Below, piece by piece: positions 10,831 to 21,338 of a DNA stretch of 64,000 bases. A model generated the notes under the pieces. The model saw only the letters and a list, made by a program, of their open reading frames with translations, made no database searches and was not told the DNA's origin. The translations under genes were made by a program, and so were the position numbers. The stretch comes from Linyphia triangularis (Eukaryota; Arthropoda; Arachnida; Araneae; Linyphiidae), in the NCBI GenBank assembly GCA_963978545.1, contig OZ021727.1, forward strand, positions 96,299,762 through 96,363,761. Reading direction: 5' to 3'. The number at the start of each line of letters is the position of its first letter. Within the stretch, counting starts at the first letter, position 1.

Positions 10831-11810
10831 TCCCACTTCCCACATGTTCACAACTCTGAAAATTGGTACAAATATTAACAATGGTAAACATAGAAAAAGT
10901 ACGCTATTCCGATCTCGATTTACCCATGCCGACCAAACGGTATAGTGGTTAGCGTGCTAGCCTCTAGCCGCGAGGTTGCGGGTTCGAGTCCCGTGTTAGG
11001 CATGGGTGTTTGTAAATGTATGTTGACTTGTCTAATGACGAATGTTTCGGCGCATTATAGCCCTCGTGTTGCTGACGGCGCCAGATAATCTGAAAACAAC
11101 CAACCAACTCGATTAACCCACTTTAATTTGTAATAAAAATTGTTGAAAAGGGGTTAAACGTTCTAAACGAGGGATATTCGAATATCCCACTTCCCATTTG
11201 GTCACAACTCTGAAAATTGATGCATATATTAACAATGGTAAACATAGAAAAAGTAAGCTATTCTGGTAGCGATTAACCCATTTTAAGGGGTCGAAAAGGG
11301 GTTAAACGTGCCAAACGAGGAATATTCGAATGTCCCACTTCCCATTTGATCAAAATTCTGAAAACTGATACAAATGTAGTAAAATTAAATTATTCCGATC
11401 TCGATTAACCCACTTTAAGTTGTCGAAAAGGGGTTAAACGTTCCAAACGAGGAATATTCAAATGTCCCACTTCCCATTTAGTCACAACTCTTAAAATTTG
11501 TGCAAATGACAACAAAGACAAATATAGAAAAAGTAAGCTATTCCAATCGTGATTAACCCACTTTAATAGGTCGAAAAAGGGTTAAACTTTCCAAACGAAG
11601 GATATTCGAATGTCTCACTTCCCATTTGGTCACAACTCTGAAAATTGGTGCAATTGACAACAATTCCAAACATAGAAAAAGTAAGCTATTCCGATCTCGG
11701 TTAAACCTCATAAAGGGGTGGAAAAGGGGTTAAATTTTCCAAACGAGGGATATCCAAAATGACCCACTTCCAATGTTATCACAATTCTGATATTTATTGC
11801 AAATGTTACG
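10831..11810 (+). repeat. Six tandem ~150-bp units inside the Helitron-like element
   Basis: Units begin with (T)CCCACTTCCCA followed by TCACAACTCTGAAAATTGG, then ATAGAAAAAGTAAGCTATTC, GATTAACCCA and GGGGTTAAACGTTCC. They start near 10831, 11185, 11333, 11464, 11613 and 11762. Unit 1 is interrupted by the SINE. The last unit is the most diverged. Confidence 0.9.
10927..11107 (+). mobile_element. tRNA-derived SINE, family A, with target-site duplications
   Basis: The 181-bp element has an RNA polymerase III promoter: box A in TATAGTGGTTAGCGTGC and box B GGTTCGAGTCC. The body (AATGTTTCGGCGCATTATAG, then GTTGCTGACGGCGCCAG) leads to an ACAACCAACCAA tail. It is flanked by 13-bp direct repeats, CTCGATTTACCCA (10914-10926) and CTCGATTAACCCA (11108-11120), with one mismatch. 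These are what LINE-driven retroposition leaves. It interrupts a Helitron repeat unit, so it is younger than that element. Confidence 0.93.
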
Positions 11811-12289
11811 AAGAGAAAATATCGGAGAAATTAGTTAAAAATTAGTTATTTGTTAAAATTATCAGAAATATCCAAAGGGTTCTAAACGAGGGATATTCCA
11901 ATATATTCTCAATTATTAATTTTGGAAAAAATATCAACTAAGGAAAGTTCCTATTTTGATAATTCAAATTGCCGGGATCGAAATGGAAGCAAGCGTCTGA
12001 AGTATAAAATAAATGAATGTCTTTTGATTGCTAAAATGCACACGGTAAAATTTCGTAGCACAGCACAGGTATTCAGCTAGTACTATATGAGATTAATATA
12101 CCATCTGTTGAAACAGTTTATCTTGTCGGATAAATTATAATTTAACCCTAGCCCCCCTGCTGGCACCACCTCTGCACATCGACAAGGCAAATTGAACTAC
12201 AAACGAGTGCATTAATTGACAGATAAGTAGTTGAAAAAGAGCGGAGAGACCCGGAGAAAAATGGCTTATTTTTTCTACCTTTTTTCGAC

Positions 12290-12690
12290 TAAAACTATAT
12301 AGATCGACCTGGTGTTTTTAGGTTTATGCCGGCCAAGTTTTTAATAAAATCATTATAAAATTTGAATAATTATTGCTATAATAATAAAATATTTCCAATA
12401 ATTAGTATATTTTATCATTTAATTTTTATGTTTAATAATTGATTTTTTGTAATTATTATTGAGTGTAATGAACATATTTTTTAATAATTTGTTTTGGGTA
12501 ATTGGGATTTAAATGATAATTATGATCTAAATATATTGGTCTTTAAAAATAACAAAAGAAGGCAATTACTTATAATAAAAAAAATAAAGGAAAACTAGAA
12601 AAACAACATCCAGACTGATCCAATTTTACAGATATTGACCTCGCCCCGTGATTGCAACTGACACCGGCCAATGCGTCATTAAATGACATT
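12290..12690 (+). mobile_element. Short, degraded relative of the 6.2-kb hAT element
   Basis: The left part (GTTTTTAGGTTTATGCCGGCC, then AATAATTATTG...AATAATAAAATA...) resembles 28585-28690. The right part (TTTTACAGATATTGACC, CGTGATTGCAACTGACACCGG) resembles 34700-34750. The sequence between is only about 280 bp, so this looks like an internally deleted copy. The terminal CAGGGGCGT motifs are not recognisable. Confidence 0.5.
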
Positions 12691-13599
12691 CGTGATCTAC
12701 GACAATTATATACAGGGTGTTCGGAAACCACCGCACTTCATATATATTTTCATAATTATGAGCAAAAATGAATAATATTTGTAATTTGAACTAGGGTCCG
12801 CAAATCAATATTTATCCAGATATTCGCAATCAAAGTTTTATCAATTCGAACCAATTAAATCCTTTCGATCCATTTCTGAAACTCTCTTTATTCATCTGTT
12901 ATTCTTTGGAGATTACCAGAATTTTAATCATTTTCTGATTGGAAAAAAAAATATTTAAGTGGTGGTCCAAATCACAAGAAAAATTAAAGTTTTAAGTTTA
13001 CTTTTTTTCCTCTTTATCACCTTTTGGCTAACAGTTGATTTGAAAATATTTACAGTTTTTAATGCTTGAATTTGAAGTGAGCATATGATTTGGAAACCCT
13101 AACTTTTCAAAAGAAATAATTTATATTTGGAAATTTGAGTTGCAATAAATAGCAGATAATTTTGAATTTTATATTTCTTGTTTAATAAATAATCTTCGTT
13201 CGTTCTATAAGAAACATTTTTTTTTTTATAAAATAATAAACAATTATCATAAATACATGTAGAAACTTATCTTACTATAATTAAATAAGTTGTTAAAAGG
13301 CAGAATGTTTGGGCATCATGGAAAAGGTCCCTCGATCGAACCTCGCCGACGCTTTTCAGTCTTTCTTTAAAATGAGTATACACGACAGTGATCGTAACAG
13401 ATAGTGTTGATTGAATTGTTTGGCTATATTAGGGAGTTATCTCAATTTTTTAACTCTACAGACTGAAAAAACTAGGACAGTTTCCATTGAAAGTTCTCCC
13501 GGAAGGCACGACCATCACACATGTATCGATTTAATGACATTTCAAGTCAGTAATTCTCCATATTGCTATTATGCCTTAAAATATGTGACCAATGCTGAA

Positions 13600-14390
13600 A
13601 GAAGATACCGGTAGGGGGCGCTGCAGTCATTTCTGAATGTACTTAATTGTATAAATTGCATTTGATTTTTTTTTAGCAACAGGGCTAGACTTCATTAAGA
13701 CAGTGTAACATTGAAAAACTCAGAGATATCAAAATTTAATGAAAATTCATTCCAGGAGGTCTGTCAAGGGGGAAGTTACACGTATTTTCGTCTTGAATGG
13801 GAAGAAATATAGAAAAATTCCATCACACTTCAAATTAATCAGAACGAAATCGTAACAAAATTCAGATAATAAAATAAACTACAAACTTCAATTTGTTACA
13901 GTTAGAGGGAGCTATATTCGCTTCGAGAAAGTATTGAACTGAATTCGTTGTATGTGATTTTTTTAGCAACAGATACAAGAAGACTATACTTTATTGAATG
14001 ATCAAACATAGGCAAATCATTATTGGATTATCCATACTATAAGGTGGAATGCCTTCCGGGAGGTCTTTCAAACTGAAACTGAAACACATTTTCGTCTTGA
14101 ATGGAAGGAAATACGGAAAACTCCCATCAAATTGCACATAAGTTCGAACGCGATCGTAATAAAATTCAGGTAATCAAATAAACCAACAAGTTAAATTTAC
14201 TACTGTTAGGGGTCGCTATGGAAAAGTATTAGTTGGTTTTATGTTATGTCTTAGCAACAACTACAAAACAAGAGGACTATACTGCACGGAAACATCGTAA
14301 AACATTAGCAGTTCATTTTTAGGTCATCCATATGTAATGAGGACTGCCTTCTGTGAGGTCTTTTAAAGGGAAACTGAAAAATATTTTTTT
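13600..14390 (+). repeat. Tandem ~300-bp repeat, about 2.5 units
   Basis: Ordered blocks recur near 13610, 13910 and 14205: a GTTAG(G)GG.GCT box, TTTTTAGCAACAG, GACTATACT, (A)GGAGGTCTTTCAA/GTCTGTCAA, CACGTATTTTCGTCTTGAATGG, and ATCGTAA(T/C)AAAATTCAG. An inverted partial copy lies at about 14435-14520 (TCCTTCCATACAAGAC). All lie within the TA-flanked element. Confidence 0.75.
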
Positions 14391-14660
14391 TTATTTGATT
14401 TTTTGAATTTCAATGGTCTTGTTTTGGTTATTTTGTTTTTTTGACGGGAATCTTCTCTACTTCCTTCCATACAAGACAAAATGCGTTTTAGTTTCCTCTT
14501 TAAAGATCTCGCGGAAGGCTTTTCCTCCTTATCACAAGCACTAATTTCCTTAGCTTACTTATTATCTATATCTTGCTGTAACTATATCGTGGCGCAATTT
14601 AATCTTTATCTATAGCCATAAAACATCGAATCAAATCTAATAAAATCTCAATACAATATG

Positions 14661-14800
14661 TTGCCACTCTGGCTTCTCATGTCAAGGATGCTGGGTTCGA
14701 ATCCTGAGTTAAGCATCGATGTTCCTCGTGGTTCAAAATCTACTCTAAACTATGCGTCCCCACTTCATTAGCTTAGTTATTGTAAAAGGCAGTATCCCTG
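14661..14800 (+). mobile_element. SINE family B copy
   Basis: The 5' part retains box B (GGGTTCGAATCCTGAG) and the following core GTTAAGCATCGATGTTCC. The 3' part is diverged and lacks the AACCAACC tail. Part of a tandem duplication. Confidence 0.65.
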
Positions 14801-14950
14801 TGAAATACCTCCCAGAAGGCTTTTCCTCCTTATCACTTGGACTACGTTCATTTGTCTGTATATTGTTCAAACTATATCCTGGCATGATTTAATATTTATC
14901 TATAGTCATAAAATGTCGAATCAAATCTAATAAAATACTAATACAATCTG

Positions 14951-15113
14951 TTGCCACTGCTTCGCATGTCAAAGGTGCTGGGTTCGAATCCTGGGTTAAG
15001 CATCGATGTTCGTTGGGGTTTGGAATCCACGCTTAGCTATAGGTCCCGGTCTTATTAGCAGTGTTATAGTGCAAAAAATTAGGTCGTTGAACGTAAGAAC
15101 CAACCAACTTATC
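14951..15113 (+). mobile_element. SINE family B copy
   Basis: Box B GGGTTCGAATCCTGGG, core TTAAGCATCGATGTTCG, then TAGCTATAGGTCCCGGTCTT and the tail GTAAGAACCAACCAACTT. Better preserved than the copy 290 bp upstream. Confidence 0.75.
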
Positions 15114-15259
15114 ATGGTTTTAGCAATGTGTTATACAATCGTTATAAACGTTTGGTAGAGAGATAATGGGATTGAACGGTATATCAATACCCTTTTAAAA
15201 AACATAAAAAATAACCCATAAAAAACATAACCATCGCTTGTGTGACATTGACTAATATC

Positions 15260-15552
15260 CCCCTCCCCACCTAAAGAAAGAAATTTAATAGAAGATTTTG
15301 TCATCGACGACGAGTCTATCTGTCAAGTTTTAGCTCGATTGGACGTCAAGTGGTATGTCAGTCCTTCGAAATAGAAATAGAAACGTGGGTAAAAGCGACC
15401 TTTTATGACAGTCCAAATACGTGATAGAATCTAAGGATAGAATGCATTGTCATTGAAATCGACCATCTACCTCCCAAATTTGTGCTCGATTCGATTTTAG
15501 TCCTCCGTAAATTTGTCTGTCACAAAAAAAAAAAAAAAAAAAAAAAAAAAAT
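15260..15552 (+). mobile_element. Possible retroposon 3' end with poly(A)
   Basis: CTGTCAAGTTTTAGCTCGAT and a second, similar TTTGTGCTCGATTCGATTTTAG block are followed by a long A run (about 15523-15550). The wording resembles 3' ends of RTE-like LINEs and their SINE partners. No coding or target duplication seen, so this is tentative. Confidence 0.35.
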
Positions 15553-15961
15553 CGAATTTAATATTCAAATTATTCGAATTAAAAAACCCTCTTCCGAATT
15601 AAAATCTCTCAATTAATTTGAGATTCGAATCACATAGCAATATGCAGGTGATAGGTTTGGCTACAATAACTCATTAAAATTACATTTGGCGTCAAATCAA
15701 TCGTCAATGTTGATATGGGCGGGGCTTAAGGCCTTTTATAATAAAGGCGTGAGCAATTTGTATTTCATTCATTGCCATTGGTACGTTTGGGGTCGGTAGT
15801 TCGGTTTCGAACCTTGCGCTAACTAAAAGGAGTAACTTTAAAAAAATTTTAGACCCATAAATTTTCATTTGCTGCCCCGACAATATATTGGAAATATGCT
15901 TTATTTTTGTTATAGAATACGCTGGTACTAAGGAAGTGCGGTAGTTTCCGAACACCCTGTA

Positions 15962-16576
15962 CATCTTTTTAATAAAAATTTTAACAATGAGGGTGCGAAT
16001 GTAAGTTGTGTTCTCGCTAATATATAAAATTTCCATACTGGATTTAGAGCTAACTAAAACATTTATTTCGCCCATAGTAATGATATTTAGCTCTGCTCAA
16101 GAGGCATAGTGTTGAAAAAAATTAGAAAGTAAAAATGCAACAGTTACAAAATTGATATTTTTTTGTTTCCATTTGAACCGATTTTTTTTTTTTTTTTAAA
16201 TTTTTTTTTTTTTTAATTGTTAGAAAACTTCTAATATGATCATGATTTTCCGACTGGAAATCAGGGTTCGAATCCACGGAAGATGCGTCCTGCAACAATT
16301 GCTTCAAAAATTAGGACACACCAGCCGATCGCATTAAACAATAAAAACATATATCTTTAATTTTTATATTTCCTGTAGGAAAAATTATTGTATCAAAATT
16401 GTGCAAAGCAAAATAATAACATATACAAAGGAAGAAAAGTATTTAGACTCAAATTTATATGATAAACTTTAACGTGATAACATGCTAATATATGTGTGCA
16501 CTACGAATTAAAATTGTTTTCATTGTAATAGAACATATAACAAAAGACAAAAGAATTTTACGATTTCTTTCACGGA

Positions 16577-16615
<39 letters not shown>

Positions 16616-17110
16616 AGAAATTGGAAAATTTAAAGTTAAACAAGTCGAAGCAAAGAAACTGACAAATGTCAGAAAATTTCATAGATTGAAATGATGTGGT
16701 ACGAGTCGTCTCCTATTTATATCGTTCCAGTTTCCCTTTATAAGAACTAGAGCTCTGTTGAATACAAAGAATGTAGAATGCTTAATTGCTTAAGTACAGT
16801 GCCGTCTAACGTACCGAGATGACAATTTTATAAATTATCCATCATAGACACGTTTTACAACCTACAATAGTGTTTTAAGTTGAATCATCCACTCGGCGTC
16901 TCATAAATCGGCGTCTCATGATAGAAACGTCACCACTAATTACTTACAAGATGTGTGAACACAAAAAATCCCCAACAGTTGTAACTCAGTTTGAAAAGTC
17001 TTCTCTAAATACATCATTAGTGGTATGTTGTATCTCCAGGGTGTCCATAAAAACCTAATGTTAAACAGGGGTCCTTCACACTTCAAGCAACTGCAGGCGA
17101 GACGAATCAC
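15962..17110. other. Non-coding; one tRNA-like box B, T runs
   Basis: 16240-16285 contains CCGACTGGAAATCAGGGTTC followed by GAATCC, a tRNA-like anticodon arm plus box B, probably a SINE head remnant. Two long T runs lie at about 16180-16215 and 16580-16611. No gene recognised. Confidence 0.4.
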
Positions 17111-17124
17111 CACAGTCTAAAATA

Positions 17125-17195
17125 TCCGGAATCCGGACAACTCATCCCCCGGTGGTCTCGTCCCCGGACATCTCGCCCCCGGACAAGTCACCACC
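17125..17195 (+). repeat. GC-rich minisatellite, four 16-17 bp units
   Basis: Degenerate units of the form CCGGACAACTCATCCCC repeat about four times, with TCTCGTCCCC and TCTCGCCCC variants. This is sharply GC-richer than its flanks. Confidence 0.7.
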
Positions 17196-17329
17196 AAAGA
17201 AAGGGGGGAATGTCAAGGAAAGCGATTTCTTAGGAGGGAGGTGCGTACTAGTTGAATAGTGAGACTTGCGTACATATTTAAGAAGGCAAAACATAGTAGA
17301 TGCCTCTCTCCCCCCACCCACCCGACCCC

Positions 17330-18040
17330 CCACCACCAATGTTGACCATTGTAGATGTCGAAAATATATAGACACTTCATATATTTGGTACGGCAAGGCT
17401 GATGCATGTGTAGGATGATTGTCAGGCCCGGATCTAGAGATATATATTGGGGAAGAGAGGGGGTTTGCGCATTGCTTATATGTGAGGAAGGTTTTTATTA
17501 ATATTTTTAATAACCAATGGAATATGGTCTAATAAATATGGAATTATTATACTTCAGAATATTTTTTTTCTTATTTCTTTTTTGACGTAGATGAAAAGAC
17601 ATTTTATGGTATCGAGAATATACAGACATGAGTGAGTTATAACATTTCGTAAATCTGATATGATGCAAAGCAAGTTGATGTATGTGAAGATGATTGTCAG
17701 GCGCGGATCTAGATATATATATAAAGGGAAGGGTGCGTATTGCGTACATATGGGGAAAGTTTTTATTAATATATTTTATTACCAATGAGTAATTAAATTA
17801 TGAAATTTTTATATTTCGATTTTTTTTATTTTTTTTTTCCCCCCTTTTCGACGTAGATGAAAAGACATTTTATAGTATCGAGAATATATTGACACATCGA
17901 ATATTAGGGGTACCCCGAATATTAGATATGATAAAGGGTAAGAGTGATCTGTCAGATGACTGTCAGGCGCGGATCTAGAGAGGTAAGATTCGCATTACGT
18001 ACATATGGTTAAACTTTTTATTAATATTTTTAATAAGTAA
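17330..18040 (+). repeat. ~270-bp tandem repeats, each with a hAT-like CAGGCGCGGATCTAG start
   Basis: CAGGC(C/G)CGGATCTAG occurs at 17423, 17698 and 17964 (spacings 275 and 266). Each is preceded by GATGA(T/C)TGT and followed by an (A)CATATG...TTTTTATTAATATTTT block. GACGTAGATGAAAAGACATT and ATCGAGAATATA recur between them. The CAGGCGCGGATCTAG start resembles hAT termini, so hAT ends appear to have been amplified in tandem. Confidence 0.8.
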
Positions 18041-18120
18041 TAAGTCACTTCCTAAATCTAAGTACTCGTTTGTTTTCTGTACTATTTTGACTTTCCAGTA
18101 GAATATAATTAAGATATCCT

Positions 18121-19362
18121 GGCAGGACTTGCAGTTGAATGTCAAGTACTACCGTGGTTTCCACTGTGTGTTTTCACCTTGTCGTGGTGGTGGTGCTTGT
18201 ATGCTTTTTTGATCCCTCGAGCCATGCCGGTGGTAGCTTAGCTACTGGCAGAGTCTCTCAAGCCGGACGAGTTGTTGCGGGGAGAAGCCTGACTAATCAA
18301 GACACAGGTGTGGTTTTTTTCCGCACCTGAATAATGACTTTCTTCAAAACTTGTGGATGCAATTCCAGCCTTCTGTCTTTATTGTCAACCTTAATCAAAC
18401 TCTTTAAAAAGGTTGATGAAATTGTGTTGGTATTACCCTTTCGGGTCACATTTAATATTCTACCAGCTGTGAAAGGTGGTCACTTTTCAAGTAGATCAAG
18501 CAGTCATTGTAGAAAACATCACACACACTCATGTAACGCTACCAGAGGTGAAATTGTTTTTGCTGAAGCCAATTTGGTAGGCTAGGAAGTTTGTGAATGG
18601 GTCGGTCCAGACACATCCGTGTAAAGTAGTTTTTTCCCACAACAAATCACTCTAAGAACTCCCGACAGACAAGCATGCTTTAACATTATGGGAAATTCCA
18701 ACCAAGGGTGGAAAAGGTATCCAACCAGCAACAAATCCATTGCAAGTTTTCTCATTCACTTGGCCCCCAGAATTTCAGTGGTACTTGCTTTACGTTTTCA
18801 ATAACAAGTTCCCAGATATCAGCTTTACCCTGTATGCTGCAAATAATACCAATAACCCTACCCTAGGAATAACAAGCAACATGCAAGCAGTGCTCCGCAC
18901 AAAGAATTTTTAAATTTGAAGGAATTTTGAGTGAGTTCTGGCTTTTTTTTGTTTCAAAACACTGTGCTTTCCGATAGTCAAAAAAGGTAAACAAACGTGG
19001 CTGTTGACGGAAAACGATTTCGGATCTTTCTTCTTTTGGCTCAAAGTGGAGGACACGGATTTCAGTCGAATAGAGTACCGTTTCTTGAGATCAAACATAG
19101 GAAAGAGTGAGGTACTAGCAACATTTGCTAATTACACTGAATTGGACATTGACGTTCTGAAGGTCAAACACACAAGTTCCTGCTCCTGAGACAGGAGAGG
19201 AGGGAGAACGAAGAGGCAGCCGATCCTGATAATCCACTAGAAAAATGGGCGGCAGAGACAGTAACATCCCAAAGGAAATATTTCAGCCCACATCACTGCA
19301 CCCTCGACGAGAGTGGCTTTCTTACAACTATCTCTACTATCTGGGCATAAGGTATAAGAAGA
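18121..19362 (+). mobile_element. Probable 5' region of a LINE
   Basis: GC-richer than its surroundings and directly upstream of the LINE ORF1 remnant. Short frames are broken: 19004-19189 gives SFFFWLKVEDTDFSRIEYRF, which may be the degraded start of the ORF1 protein. 18139-18330 gives a hydrophobic stretch with no recognised domain. I take it as the 5' untranslated region plus a decayed N-terminus, by position only. Confidence 0.45.
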
Positions 19363-21338
19363 TTGGACTATATGCTTAGAACGGAGTATATCACCATAAA
19401 GGATGGCAAGATCAACCATAAAATTAGATCAGATTCTGGAATTGCACACATCACTAAAGAAAGCGATATTCAGTTTATGGGTGCTATTTCTCCAAAAATA
19501 ATGAAGGCTTTTCTAAATAAATTCAGCGAGATTCAGAGGGAGAAAGAGCCGAAAGAGAAGAGAGGCCTATTCTGGAAACCGAGACCCAAAGAGAAGGGAA
19601 CTGAGAAAGAGGATAAGACTGCAGACAGCAGTGCAGATGAGGGAGTTTCGACCAAGTCTGACAGTACAAAAACAAGGGAAAAATTTCTTAAGGACCCACC
19701 AGTTGTCAGTTCCCCAGCGTATCATCCAAAGCCTATGGGAACCAATCTTAAACCGACAAAAGAGGGAAGCTCTTACTTTCACTGAGCAATAATGAAGATT
19801 TACCCAAGGGCAGTTTTGACCTAACCAAGTTACTTGACCAGGGAATGTATACCTTAATAGAAGGGGCTAAAATCATAGTCGAAAGGAGTAAAATTGCAAA
19901 GGTACAGAAGAATACTATTGGAGACTCAATCGGAGAGATTTTAAAGTTCCTTAAAATTTCAGGAGAATGCTATTGTAAAGATCACTACTCAAAATTTGGA
20001 ATACCAAGGAATGATAAACCTTCTTACCATGCGCCTACAGGAGGCAGACCGCAATAACACTGAGGCTCTTGGCCAAGTGGCCATCACCATGAGGGAAATG
20101 GAGGATAACGGGAGGAGAACAATTATGGAAGACCATAAGACCTTTCGCGTGGAAATAGATGAATTAAAGAATATACAAGAAAAGCTTAACGACATTCTTG
20201 AAAAATCAGGGAACGAACAGACCAGACACGACAAGAGCTTAATCAACAACTTATCCGAAGCCCTCAAGATAGAAAAGGAAAAGCAAACTCCACTCCTGGG
20301 CCTGATAAGAAGAAATATCGAAGTGCTCAACGCAAAATCTAATTCAGAGACTGGAGATAATCTGCAAACTCTTAGCGATAGAATCTCCGTATTGTTACCA
20401 TCAATTCCAACCATCGAAAAATACGGAGAGATGCTTGACCACCAGTTCGCTGAGTTGGGTAATAGTCTGATGGAAATTCAAAATCAAAATAAAAGGGAAG
20501 CTGAAATGGCAAGGGCCCAATAGCCACCACAACACATGATGTACAGCCAGGCTGCCAAAAGAGGAATGGAACAACCCAAACCAAGGAAGGCCAGGACTAC
20601 CTTTTGCCTTATCATCAAAAAGAAAGATCCGGAAAATAATGAAGATGTTAGAAAACTTCTGGTGGAATTTGTCAAGAATAATAACATATTTCCACGAATC
20701 GACAACTTGAGAGAAATTAGAAACTGAGTATTATTGGAGTCTCCCTGCGAAGATGACATCCTGAATCTGGAAAAATTGCTTAACTAACATGTTGATCTAG
20801 TGGAAAAATGGGCCATATATCAGCCAAGGAGGAGGTTCCCCAGAATAATCATCCCAAATGTGTTAGACGAATTCCATCCCGATGAGTTTATGAAAATCCT
20901 TGTAGCCCAGAATGAACTTTTAAACAATGACAACTGCAAATTTGACTTTAAATTCAAGAGTAAGGGGGGTTTCAGTTGGATAGTCCAACTGTTCCCCGCC
21001 ACCTTCCACAAATCAATAAAGGACAAAATCTTATATTTCCAATGCCAAAAAAATCAAGATTTCAGAGTTCATTAATGTTAAATTATGCAAAAACTGTTCA
21101 CTATATGGACATTTCGTTTCCAAGGTGCCCTAACCAAGATAAATCTATCTGTGTAAGATGTGGAGAGAGCCTCCACCTGGACGAATGCCAAAATGCACCC
21201 CGATGCAACAATTGTAATAACTCTAATCTAAAATTTGGTAAGAAGTTTTCTATCGCCCACTCTTGTATGGACAGAGTATCCTGCCCAAACTATTCTCGTA
21301 ATATAGAGCTTCAACGCCGGTACATTGAATATAAGTAA
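19363..21338 (+). pseudogene. LINE ORF1 (gag-like, three CCHC zinc knuckles), degraded
   Basis: ORF1 proteins of I/Jockey-type LINEs bind the element RNA. Visible in order: a basic, Lys/Glu-rich segment (19363-19785); a helical region (GMYTLIEGAKIIVERSKIAK, 19842 on); a coiled-coil-like stretch (19996-20523); and a domain with RTTFCLIIKKKDPENNE then YQPRRRFPRIIIPNVLDEF (20536-21075), which corresponds to the RRM-like part. The zinc knuckles are LCKNCSLYGHFVSK (CX2CX4H, fourth Cys reached by a 1-nt shift), CVRCGESLHLDEC, and CNNCNN...AHSC. Lesions: nonsense codons at 20521-20523, 20725-20727 and near 20785, a shift at the A7 tract near 21047, and another near 21122. No reverse transcriptase frame follows. 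Confidence 0.8.

Larger units (their letters stand above)
10778..12080 (+). mobile_element. Non-autonomous Helitron-like element
   Basis: The left end reads TCTCTCTATATATAAGG preceded by A, and the right end reads GGTATTCAGCTAG followed by T. That fits a Helitron (TC start, CTAG end, insertion between A and T). No Rep/helicase coding is present. Most of the body is an array of about 150-bp repeats, common in non-autonomous Helitrons. A 3' subterminal hairpin is not convincing, which keeps confidence moderate. The element was later hit by a SINE (10927-11107). Confidence 0.5.
14516..15113 (+). repeat. ~295-bp segment duplicated in tandem, each copy with a SINE
   Basis: The blocks GGCTTTTCCTCCTTATCAC, TTTATCTATAG(C/T)CATAAAA and TCGAATCAAATCTAATAAAAT, then TGTTGCCACT and a SINE B body, occur at 14516-14800 and again at 14817-15113. 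The SINE and its flank were copied together, so this was segmental duplication rather than two insertions. Confidence 0.8.
12713..15959. mobile_element. 3.25-kb DNA transposon with 26-bp terminal inverted repeats, TA-flanked
   Basis: The left end starts CAGGGTGTTCGGAAACCACC (26 bp, 12713-12738). The right end (15934-15959) is its reverse complement with one mismatch. Both are bordered by TA (12711-12712, 15960-15961), which suggests a Tc1/mariner-type target duplication. No transposase frame is visible inside. The interior holds two tandem arrays, two SINE B copies and a retroposon-like tail, so this is a non-autonomous or hollowed-out element enlarged by later events. The family beyond TA insertion is unknown. 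Confidence 0.75.

Noticed and set aside
10927..11000. tRNA gene
   Set aside because: Box A and B are good, but the acceptor arms do not pair and the tRNA-like part continues into a SINE body flanked by target duplications.
15704..16075. 123-residue minus-strand open frame
   Set aside because: It runs across the terminal repeat of the TA-flanked element into flanking DNA and has no recognisable domain.
19989..20414. 141-residue minus-strand open frame
   Set aside because: It is antisense to the LINE ORF1 coiled-coil region, whose plus-strand reading has family features.
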